A stretch of DNA of 5,455 nt from Myxococcales bacterium (lineage in GTDB: Bacteria > Myxococcota_A > Polyangia > Polyangiales > Polyangiaceae). The notes beneath the pieces are model-generated. The model made no database searches and was not told the origin of the DNA. It worked only from the letters and a program-made list of their open reading frames with translations. The stretch lies in assembly GCA_013298325.1 (NCBI GenBank), contig JAAFHJ010000359.1, positions 1 to 5,455 on the forward strand, written 5' to 3'. Position numbers and translations under genes: made by a program. Shown piece after piece: positions 1-5,455 of this stretch (its first letter is position 1; the number at the start of each line of letters is the position of its first letter).

Positions 1-2
1 TC

Positions 3-137
3 ATGCGCCAACAGCCGGGGGAGCCACGTGTTCGTTGGGAGGGGACGTGGGTGATCCGTGGGGGGAATATGCTCCTTTGGATCGCCTACATTGCCGTCTA
101 TGGTGCTGCATTTCTTCGGCAATGGGGGCACGAATAG
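3..137 (+). CDS. possible 3' end of an unidentified upstream gene (partial)
   Basis: A frame open from the left edge ends at a TAG at 135-137 and encodes about 44 residues. The last 22 or so, starting at an internal ATG at 69 preceded by a G-rich GGGGGGAA stretch, are hydrophobic (MLLWIAYIAVYGAAF...) and look like a terminal membrane helix with a short polar tail. The competing + frame over the same bases is Cys-rich and unlike protein, so this frame is the better candidate. Its stop shares one base with the GTG start proposed for the next gene (TAGTG), an arrangement common inside operons. I do not recognise the family. It could equally be a short membrane peptide starting at 69, or not coding at all. 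Confidence 0.35.
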   Translation: MRQQPGEPRVRWEGTWVIRGGNMLLWIAYIAVYGAAFLRQWGHE

Positions 138-520
138 TGCAGATCATCCCCTTTGCCGTGACGCAACCATCCTCCTGGATCAGGCTCGGGATCGCCGCCG
201 TTTGGCTGGTGTTCGGTCTTGTATTTAAGGTGTTTGAGCGCCTGCCCCGGCATCGTGCGATCGTTGCTCGTGTGCTTGGCGACGCGTGGGCACGTCCGCT
301 CACCATCGCGATTGGTCTTGGCGAAGCGGGGATCGGCCTCTGGATGCTGAGTGGCCGCTACGTTGCTGTTTGTGTCGCCGTGCAATCAGCGGCGATCATC
401 GCAATGAATACGCTTGAGATCCGCCGCGCGAGGGAACTCCTGATCACCCCGTGGGGCATGATCGCCGCAAACACGGTGCTGCTCACGGCCGGCTGGTACG
501 TCGTCTTCGCAGGGCACTAG
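137..520 (+). CDS. DoxX-like small membrane protein
   Basis: This encodes a 127-residue integral membrane protein with four predicted helices, at about residues 14-32, 54-71, 74-92 and 105-125. It resembles the DoxX-like family: WIRLGIAAVWLVFGLVFK in helix 1, then HRAIVAR, the GLGEAGIGLWMLSGR segment across helix 2, and the helix 3 motif AMNTLE. The biochemical role of these stand-alone proteins is poorly defined. Some DoxX relatives take part in quinone or thiol redox chemistry, but nothing here proves it. I chose GTG at 137 because a GGGGG stretch lies 8 nt upstream and because it overlaps the previous stop. ATG at 122 gives 132 residues but has no ribosome site, and the frame stays open to the window edge with an unconvincing Cys-rich sequence. 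The gene converges on the kinase gene, and its third codon positions are somewhat less GC-rich than those of the downstream genes. Confidence 0.75.
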   Translation: MQIIPFAVTQPSSWIRLGIAAVWLVFGLVFKVFERLPRHRAIVARVLGDAWARPLTIAIGLGEAGIGLWMLSGRYVAVCVAVQSAAIIAMNTLEIRRARELLITPWGMIAANTVLLTAGWYVVFAGH

Positions 521-528
521 GCCGATCG

Positions 529-553
529 CCGAGCTGCTGTAGGCAACCGCTCG
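529..553. terminator. weak hairpin between convergent genes
   Basis: The 36-bp gap between the two convergent stops contains CGAGCTGC, a TGTAG loop, then GCA-ACC-GCTCG. This can form an 8-bp stem with a 3-nt bulge. There is no T-tract on either side in either direction, so it is at best a poor intrinsic terminator. It is listed only because the position, between converging genes, is where one is expected. Confidence 0.2.
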
Positions 554-556
554 AAG

Positions 557-2572
557 TTACAGCGTAAACTTGTATCGGGCGACGCCGTCGACGGGGACGT
601 TGACGGCGGCGCTGAGCGACTTCCCCTCGCTCGTCGTGCAGGTGACCGTGTGGTTCCCCGACGAGAGTTCGATGCCGGCCACCGGCGTCGCCCCTTTTGC
701 AGCACCGTCGACAGCCACGTTGCACCAGCCGCCGGTCGCGCCGACGTTCAGCTTGCCCTTGCCGGCCGCCGGCGGAGGCGCGACGACGCCTGCGGAGGCG
801 GTCGTTTTGGCGGAGGCGCTCGGGACCCCCAGCGGAAGTTTGCCGACGTTTGGCAGCGCGTTGACGTTCGACGCCTTCTCGCGCTCGAGGGTGACCGTCA
901 CCTTTTTGGTCTCGAAGGCGCCCCCCTGGGCGGCGATCTTTTGTGAGACCCAACCTACCGATTTCACTTCAATTGCATGGCTTTCGCCGGAGGCGAGCTT
1001 GCTTGCGCGGAGCCCCTCGAAGGGCTTCCCGTCTACGACGAGAGAAGCCCCCGTCGCCGCTTCCGCCGGCTCCACCGCGACCTCGACGGTGAGCTGGCCG
1101 GGAGAAAGCGTGTAGGTTACCGCTTTGGTGGCGGTACCGCTCGCATCGAGGGTGATCTTCTCCCGGTGAGACTCAAAGCCGTCCTTCGATACTTTGAGTT
1201 CAAAGGTTTTTCCGCGGGGGAGCCCATCGAGGGTCGCTGGGGTCGACTCGCGGAGGTCGCCGTCGATCCAGATTGCGGCGCCGGGCGGGTCGGTTGTCAC
1301 CGAGAGGGCGCCGCGTGATGCTGCCGTCTGCACGGCGGTGTACTTTTGGTAGGCGAAGAAGCCGCCGCCGCCGAGGGCCAAAAGCAGTGGAATCGCGACG
1401 AGTTCCGCGCGAAACCGCGACGTGGGAACGATCGGCTGCGGCCCCGACATGCCGGGATGGCTCGGGTAGGTCACCATCGACGGGGGCGGATTCGTGTCGT
1501 AGGGGCCTGCTTCAATCGCGAGAATATCGGCAAGAGCTTTGCCGGTTTGAAGCATTTCCTTCTGGCGCTCGAGCTTCTCTGCGAAGAGGTCGCTCATGAA
1601 TTCGCCACGCTGCATCTCGCTCACGACGAGACGCGAATCGTGGACAAACGCCTCAAGATCGGCCTGCATTTCGCGCGCGCTCGAGTAGCGCTGGTCGCGA
1701 TTCTTGGCGAGCGCACGCATGACGATGTGCTCAAGCGCACGCGGATACTCGGGATTGAGCTGCGTCGGAAGCGGGTACTCGCTCTCGCAGATCATCTTCA
1801 GTGTGTCGTACTCGCTCGCTCCGCGAAAGAGGCGCCGCCCGGTCGTCAGTTCGAAGAGGAGAACGCCGGTTGAAAAGATGTCGCTCCGATGATCAACTTC
1901 TTCACCTCGCGCCTGCTCGGGCGACATGTAAGGGACTTTCCCCTTCAGACGACCGCTCTTTGTTCCTGCCTCGTTTTGAGCGTTTGATTTTGCGATCCCG
2001 AAGTCGACGACCTTGACGTCCCCTTCGTAGGTCATGATCACGTTTTGCGGCGAAATGTCGCGGTGGACGATGCGAAGCGGCGTTCCGTCGAGGTTTCGAC
2101 GCTCGTGGGCGTAGGCGAGCCCCGCACAAATTCCAATGGCGATACCGAGCGCATGTTCAAAGGGGAAATAGGCGACCCCCTTCTTTTTCATCTGCCGCAC
2201 AATCGAGCGAATGTCTTCGCCGTGCGCGTGCTCCATGGCGATGTAGTAGAGCCCGTCGACCTGGCCAACATCGTAAATTTGGACGATGTTCGGGTGGGTC
2301 ATCGTCGCCGCGACGCGCGCCTCATGGAGGAGCATGTCGATGAAGGCCTGGTCTTGGTTCATCTGCGGGAGGATCCGCTTGATGACGACCAGCTTTTCGA
2401 AGTCGGCGACGCTCCGCTGGAGGGCGAGGTACAGCTCGGCCATCCCGCCCTTCGCAAGGCGGCGAAGAAGCGTGTATTTTCCGAAGCGAACGGGCGAAAA
2501 GGCCTCGTGCGACCCGGTATGGTCGGCACCGGCCGCCCCGGGACTCGGCGCGTTCGCGGAAAGTTCGCTCAT
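557..2572 (-). CDS. transmembrane Ser/Thr protein kinase with PEGA-type ectodomain
   Basis: This encodes a 671-residue Hanks-type Ser/Thr kinase, probably a membrane receptor. The kinase domain spans about residues 33-310: glycine loop LAKGGMAELYLA (39-50), ATP-binding Lys65 (VVIK), helix-C Glu84, catalytic loop HRDISPQN (170-177, base Asp172), DFG at 190-192, SPE at 217-219 and conserved Asp231. The activation loop holds Thr204 and Ser206 as candidate phosphorylation sites. A juxtamembrane region follows, then one membrane helix (about 389-408). The rest, presumably extracytoplasmic, is a clear PEGA domain (about 422-489, DPPGAAIWIDG), a more divergent PEGA-like repeat (about 493-562), an Ala/Ser/Pro linker (about 565-604) and a final PEGA-like domain (605-671) with Cys617 and Cys645. 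All key catalytic residues are present, so it should be active. I chose the ATG at 2572 because GGCGGGA lies 8 nt upstream; an in-frame TTG at 2644 would add 24 unconvincing residues and overlap the region upstream of the divergent gene. Substrate and ligand are unknown. Confidence 0.95.
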   Translation of the reverse strand: MSELSANAPSPGAAGADHTGSHEAFSPVRFGKYTLLRRLAKGGMAELYLALQRSVADFEKLVVIKRILPQMNQDQAFIDMLLHEARVAATMTHPNIVQIYDVGQVDGLYYIAMEHAHGEDIRSIVRQMKKKGVAYFPFEHALGIAIGICAGLAYAHERRNLDGTPLRIVHRDISPQNVIMTYEGDVKVVDFGIAKSNAQNEAGTKSGRLKGKVPYMSPEQARGEEVDHRSDIFSTGVLLFELTTGRRLFRGASEYDTLKMICESEYPLPTQLNPEYPRALEHIVMRALAKNRDQRYSSAREMQADLEAFVHDSRLVVSEMQRGEFMSDLFAEKLERQKEMLQTGKALADILAIEAGPYDTNPPPSMVTYPSHPGMSGPQPIVPTSRFRAELVAIPLLLALGGGGFFAYQKYTAVQTAASRGALSVTTDPPGAAIWIDGDLRESTPATLDGLPRGKTFELKVSKDGFESHREKITLDASGTATKAVTYTLSPGQLTVEVAVEPAEAATGASLVVDGKPFEGLRASKLASGESHAIEVKSVGWVSQKIAAQGGAFETKKVTVTLEREKASNVNALPNVGKLPLGVPSASAKTTASAGVVAPPPAAGKGKLNVGATGGWCNVAVDGAAKGATPVAGIELSSGNHTVTCTTSEGKSLSAAVNVPVDGVARYKFTL

Positions 2573-2715
2573 GGTCAACGTCCCGCCGGCACGCCGCGGA
2601 TCGCTCGGCAAGCTAGCGCAGTGCTCGCGAAATGGTGCCGACAATTCCGTCTCCGCGAGTACTGTCTGCGCCGCTTCCTCGATGGATCCTGCGTGATCCG
2701 GGCACGCCGTCCCCT
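2573..2715. promoter_or_regulatory. divergent intergenic control region
   Basis: These 143 bp separate the start codons of the kinase (- strand) and the phosphoesterase (+ strand), so the promoters of both genes should lie here or just inside them. I see no convincing -35/-10 pair for either direction. The kinase has a ribosome site (GGCGGGA on the - strand, complement of 2581-2587). The phosphoesterase has none that is clear; its start is chosen from the signal peptide. The region holds an imperfect inverted repeat, listed separately, and a short GGATC/GATCC inverted repeat with a 6-nt spacer at 2684-2699, just upstream of the phosphoesterase start. Confidence 0.55.
2621..2662. repeat. imperfect inverted repeat, possible operator
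   Basis: GTGCTCGCG at 2621-2629 is mirrored by CGCGAGTAC at 2654-2662, matching at 8 of 9 positions with a 24-bp spacer. Its midpoint lies about 70 bp from each divergent start codon, which is where a regulator acting on both genes could bind. In GC-rich DNA, repeats of this size also occur by chance, so a regulatory role is only a suggestion. Confidence 0.3.
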
Positions 2716-4263
2716 ATGCGTACTTCTGAATCCAGGTGTTTCCCCCCTTTCGCGCTGGCGACGGCGCTCGCGTTGCTCCTCGCGACACCGACGGTTGCAC
2801 ACGCAAAACCGAAGGGGCCCTGGGCGCAAATGGTCACCGATCACAGCGCGGAAGTGCGCGTGGAACCTTCACCGGGCGCCGGTCCCGTCACGGTGCGCAT
2901 CGCCCCCGACGGCCATCCCGAACTCGCGAAGGAGCAGCAGGTCCCGCGGTCGGCGGTCGGCACCGTCCTGGTTGCCCCCTTCGAGGGCCTTTCGCCAGCA
3001 ACCTCCTACGCGGTGACCGTTACAAGCGATGGCGTCGTCGCCAGCAGCGGCTTCGTGACCGCACCTTCGGCATCATCGCAAGCACCCGTTAAATTTCTTG
3101 TTTATGGCGACAATCGTACCGACGCCGTCGCCCATCGGGCCATCGTCGCCGGGATGGGGCGCGAAGCGAGCGACTTCCTCGTGCACACGGGCGACTACGT
3201 CGACGTTGGCGGGCAGCCCGGCTATTGGGATACGTTCTTCTCGATTGAGGAACCGCTGATTGGCCGAAAAGCGCTGATTGGTACCGTCGGGAATCACGAA
3301 TTGTTCGAGAGCGGCGGAGGCGAGTGGCTCTCCTATTTTGGTGCGAGCGGCTCCCAGGCACCGAAGGGGCCCGACGGGGCACCGCTCCTCGACTTCACCG
3401 CCCGTTGGGGCTCGATTCGTTTCTTTATGTTGAACGGCTTCGTCGGCTGGAAGAGCGGGCCTGACCGCGAGTGGCTCGAAGCCGAACTCGCCAAAGCCGA
3501 TGCCGAAGGCGATCTCTCTTACCGCATTGTGGTGACCCATCATTCCCCCTATTCGTCGGGACTTCATGGGAACAATGACCTTTTCGCAGCGGCAGGACTC
3601 CCCGAGCTGCTTGTGCGTCACAAGGTCGATCTCGTCGTCGCCGGTCACGATCACAGCTACGAGCGAGGCTTCACCGGCGGCCTGCGCTGGATCGTCAGCG
3701 GCGGCGGCGGCGCCCCCGTCTATGGGCGCGCTGGGCACGCAGATGGGTCCCAAAAGTTTGAAAGTACCCAACATTTCTTGGCTGTGACCGCCGACCGGGA
3801 ACGCCTTACGTACGTTGCGAAGCGGATCGACGGTTCCATCGTGGAACGATGTGGAATCGTTCGCGGCGTTGCTGGATGGCTTTGTGGGGAAGCCCTTCTC
3901 GCAGCCGCTGCGCCGGCGGCAGGATCTTCTACCCCAGCGCTCGTTCCGGTCGCTGGCAGCGCCGCACCGGCCACAACGACGACGGCGACCCCACCGGTCG
4001 GTGCCGTCGACAAGAGCACGGTGGGCGGCGGCTCCCGCTGCGGCTGCGCCGTCGGCGACGTTCCGGCGTCCCCCGGTCTTTTGCTGCCGATCGTCGTCAT
4101 GCTCGGCGTGCTTCGTCGTCGGAGCAAGACGGCCGAGGACGCAGGAAACCGGCAACGCCGGGCGGCGTATCGGCATCCATGGTCGCAGCGCGCGTCGGTT
4201 GGAGGATCGGCGGTTGGCTGGCACCCTCGGAGCCGACCGCCGCCCCCCTCCAAAGAGCGATGA
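2716..4263 (+). CDS. secreted metallophosphoesterase with MYXO-CTERM-like sorting signal
   Basis: This encodes a 515-residue exported phosphoesterase. Residues 1-30 form a signal peptide (hydrophobic core around 11-23, likely cleavage after AHA). Residues about 34-117 are a fibronectin III-like domain, as found at the N-terminus of purple acid phosphatase-like enzymes. The calcineurin-type catalytic domain (about 125-365) shows the dinuclear-metal ligands in order: GDNR (Asp132), GDYVD (Asp160), GNHE (Asn193), VVTHHSP (His275) and GHDHSYER (His311, His313). It should hydrolyse phosphomonoesters or diesters outside the cytoplasm; the substrate cannot be told. An Ala/Thr/Pro linker (about 394-436) leads to a MYXO-CTERM-like signal (about 438-469). 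The frame then continues for about 45 basic residues, which is unusual for this signal. ATG 2716 was chosen because the signal peptide begins there; an in-frame ATG at 2632 would put 28 residues ahead of it. The stop overlaps the sigma factor start (ATGA). Confidence 0.9.
   Translation: MRTSESRCFPPFALATALALLLATPTVAHAKPKGPWAQMVTDHSAEVRVEPSPGAGPVTVRIAPDGHPELAKEQQVPRSAVGTVLVAPFEGLSPATSYAVTVTSDGVVASSGFVTAPSASSQAPVKFLVYGDNRTDAVAHRAIVAGMGREASDFLVHTGDYVDVGGQPGYWDTFFSIEEPLIGRKALIGTVGNHELFESGGGEWLSYFGASGSQAPKGPDGAPLLDFTARWGSIRFFMLNGFVGWKSGPDREWLEAELAKADAEGDLSYRIVVTHHSPYSSGLHGNNDLFAAAGLPELLVRHKVDLVVAGHDHSYERGFTGGLRWIVSGGGGAPVYGRAGHADGSQKFESTQHFLAVTADRERLTYVAKRIDGSIVERCGIVRGVAGWLCGEALLAAAAPAAGSSTPALVPVAGSAAPATTTTATPPVGAVDKSTVGGGSRCGCAVGDVPASPGLLLPIVVMLGVLRRRSKTAEDAGNRQRRAAYRHPWSQRASVGGSAVGWHPRSRPPPPSKER
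4027..4122 (+). other. MYXO-CTERM-like sorting signal within the phosphoesterase
   Basis: Residues about 438-469 of the phosphoesterase read GGSRCGC, then a short spacer, the hydrophobic stretch PGLLLPIVVMLGVL, and RRR. This Cys-containing motif, hydrophobic helix and Arg cluster is the tripartite layout of the MYXO-CTERM signal, which in myxobacteria is thought to be processed by a myxosortase and to direct proteins to the cell surface. The hydrophobic stretch is short (about 14-16 residues) but adequate. It normally ends the protein; here it does not. Confidence 0.75.
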
Positions 4264-4844
4264 GCGAAGCGAACGAGGAGCACGTCGCAACGAGGCCGGA
4301 AGACGTCGCGATGGCGGCTTACGCGGGCGGCGACGACCGCGCTCTCGGAATCGTGTATGATGCACTCGGTGGGCGGCTCTTCGCGTTCCTTACGCGGCGT
4401 GCCCGCGATCGCGAACTTGCCGAAGACCTGCTTCAGCAGACGTTCCTCCAAATTCATCGAAATCGCTCAAGTTTTTCTGCGGGTGCTGCCGTCGCGCCCT
4501 GGGCCTTCGCCATCGCACGCCGGCTGCTCATCGATGCGATGCGCGCGAAGACGCGCCTCCGGAAGAACTTTGGCGACCGCGACGAAGACGCTATGGACCG
4601 CCTCGCCGGTGCGAGCAATCCCGAGCTTGCGGCGGGGGCCCGACAGGAGACCGCCCAGCTTTTTGCGAAGCTAGAAGCGCTACCAGAAGCCCAGCGGGTC
4701 GCCTTCGAATTGATCCGCATCGACGGTCTCTCCATGGCAGAAGCGGCGGAAATGCTCGGAACGACGGTGACCGCCATGAAGCTTCGCGCCCATCGTGCCT
4801 ACAAGGCGCTCGGTCTCGCAGGCGAAAGCGGTGTCGACCGATGA
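4260..4844 (+). CDS. ECF-type RNA polymerase sigma factor
   Basis: This encodes a 194-residue sigma-70 family protein of the extracytoplasmic-function type, holding only regions 2 and 4. Region 2 covers about residues 18-98: IVYDALGGRLFAFLTRRA, then the core-binding motif RELAEDLLQQTFLQIHRN and WAFAIARRLLIDAMR, which would contact the -10 element. Region 4 covers about 132-186: LEALPEAQRVAFELIRIDGLSMAEAAEMLG, with the helix-turn-helix ending in TAMKLRAHRAYKAL that would read the -35 element. The start is the ATG overlapping the phosphoesterase stop (ATGA). An in-frame ATG at 4179 would add 27 residues that do not resemble a sigma N-terminus. Its own stop overlaps the next gene by ATGA. The downstream NrsF-like membrane protein suggests an ECF group whose anti-sigma is of the DUF1109 type. 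Target genes are unknown; self-regulation is common in such pairs. Confidence 0.95.
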   Translation: MSEANEEHVATRPEDVAMAAYAGGDDRALGIVYDALGGRLFAFLTRRARDRELAEDLLQQTFLQIHRNRSSFSAGAAVAPWAFAIARRLLIDAMRAKTRLRKNFGDRDEDAMDRLAGASNPELAAGARQETAQLFAKLEALPEAQRVAFELIRIDGLSMAEAAEMLGTTVTAMKLRAHRAYKALGLAGESGVDR

Positions 4845-5455
4845 GCGCGTTGCCGCCCCACCTTCGGGACCGCATTCTCACTGCGGCCCGCGCCGAACCG
4901 TCGCCGACGCGGCCCGTCTATTTGCGGCGGGTGACGCTGGTCGTCGGCCTTTCACTTGCGTGTAGTCTGCTCCTATTTTTTGGAGTTGGCGGAATCCAGC
5001 TCGGCGATCGCCCGGCCGCGTACGTGGGCGCGCTTGGGCTCGGCTGGGGGCTCCTCGTCGGGGCGCTCTTGGCGGCGACCTTGGGGCGGAAGGCGTCGGC
5101 GCTCGGGCCCCGACCGGAGCTGCTCGCCGCGGTGACGATCGTTGCGCCGGCGCTCTTGGGAACTCTTGTTTTTCTTGGAAAATGGATCTGGCCGCAGACG
5201 GTCGAGTGCGACGGACCAAACAATCACGATGGCCGCTGCTTCTTCTTTGCCGTCGCCTTCGCGCTCCCGCCGCTCGCCGCCTGGATTTGGAGCCGGCGCG
5301 GCCGCATCGTCGAGCACGTCCCCCTGCACGCAGCGGCGTTTGGCTCCGTGACTGGCAGCTTCGGTGCACTCCTCATCACGCTCCGCTGCACCTTCGCGAA
5401 TCTTTCCCATTTGTTTCTCGGCCACGTCTTCCCGGTGATCGTCGTTTCGGTCGTG
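4841..5455 (+). CDS. NrsF/DUF1109-like membrane anti-sigma factor (3' truncated by window)
   Basis: The first 205 residues are present and the frame is open to the window end; the family is about this size or slightly longer, so little is missing. A cytoplasmic N-terminus of about 28 residues (MSALPPHLRDRILTAARAEP) precedes six predicted helices, at about 29-50, 62-82, 93-116, 134-150, 161-181 and 187 onward. The last carries CTFANLSHLFLGHVFPV, close to the Cys-x(n)-His-x(3)-GH-x(2)-P pattern I associate with NrsF-type proteins. Such proteins bind an ECF sigma factor and keep it inactive at the inner membrane. Position supports this: the start overlaps the sigma gene stop (ATGA), and sigma/anti-sigma pairs are usually arranged this way. 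With the N-terminus inside, Cys123, Cys133 and Cys183 fall on the periplasmic face. Family assignment rests on topology, motif and neighbourhood, not on a search. Confidence 0.8.
   Translation, partial: MSALPPHLRDRILTAARAEPSPTRPVYLRRVTLVVGLSLACSLLLFFGVGGIQLGDRPAAYVGALGLGWGLLVGALLAATLGRKASALGPRPELLAAVTIVAPALLGTLVFLGKWIWPQTVECDGPNNHDGRCFFFAVAFALPPLAAWIWSRRGRIVEHVPLHAAAFGSVTGSFGALLITLRCTFANLSHLFLGHVFPVIVVSVV

Noticed and set aside
39..45. Chromium or other ion of the window suggesting tRNA, rRNA, CRISPR or insertion sequence remnants
   Set aside because: I looked for cloverleaf-like, repeat-spacer and terminal-inverted-repeat patterns across the window and found none; nearly all bases are accounted for by protein-coding genes.
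585..594. Perfect 10-bp palindrome CCGTCGACGG near the kinase stop
   Set aside because: It lies inside the coding sequence, has no loop or T-tract, and such GTCGAC-containing palindromes are frequent in GC-rich DNA.
2573..2644. TTG start for the kinase at 2644
   Set aside because: The extra 24 residues show no conserved pattern and the ATG at 2572 has a ribosome site 8 nt away, followed by a normal low-complexity N-terminus before the kinase domain.
2638..2665. Possible -35/-10 pair (CCGACA and TACTGT) for the phosphoesterase
   Set aside because: The matches to the housekeeping consensus are too weak (about 4 and 3 of 6), and myxobacterial promoters in GC-rich DNA cannot be called on that basis.
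4179..4259. Earlier in-frame ATG at 4179 for the sigma factor
   Set aside because: Third-position GC in this stretch is compatible with coding, but the added 27 residues do not resemble a sigma N-terminus and have no good ribosome site. The ATGA overlap at 4260 matches the next junction.
3073..4365. Long - strand open frame (430 residues) opposite the phosphoesterase
   Set aside because: It is very rich in Arg, Ala and Pro with no domain, lies wholly antisense to a gene with clear catalytic motifs, and is the usual result of high third-position GC.

Overview
The window looks like chromosomal DNA from a high-GC member of the Myxococcota, probably a Polyangia-type myxobacterium. Three things point there: a Hanks-type Ser/Thr kinase with a typical myxobacterial catalytic loop (HRDISPQN) and a C-terminal PEGA ectodomain; a secreted phosphoesterase carrying a MYXO-CTERM-like sorting signal (Cys-Gly-Cys, hydrophobic stretch, RRR); and strongly GC-biased third codon positions. 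There are no mobile elements, RNA genes or CRISPR arrays that I can see.

Layout. Positions 1-137 hold the likely 3' end of an unidentified upstream gene. It is followed, with a TAGTG stop/start overlap, by a small four-helix membrane protein of the DoxX-like family (137-520, + strand). This gene converges on a long Ser/Thr kinase gene (557-2572, - strand) across about 36 bp that contain only a weak hairpin. The kinase is divergent from a three-gene + strand cluster, across a 143-bp intergenic region (2573-2715) that must hold both 5' regions and contains an imperfect inverted repeat.

The + strand cluster is a secreted metallophosphoesterase with an N-terminal Fn3-like domain (2716-4263), an ECF-type sigma factor (4260-4844) and a six-helix membrane protein that I read as an NrsF/DUF1109-type anti-sigma factor (4841 to beyond the window end). 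Both junctions are ATGA overlaps, so the three genes are very probably co-transcribed and translationally coupled.

Working together (inference): the NrsF-like protein would hold the sigma factor at the membrane and release it on an envelope signal, possibly thiol or metal chemistry at its periplasmic cysteines. The coupled phosphoesterase would be an exported or surface-anchored enzyme, either controlled by or made in proportion to this switch. The divergent kinase, with its own extracytoplasmic PEGA repeats, is a second envelope-facing signalling protein that may share the control region. The most unusual single feature is that the sorting signal of the phosphoesterase is not at the C-terminus: about 45 basic residues follow it, up to the overlap with the sigma gene.
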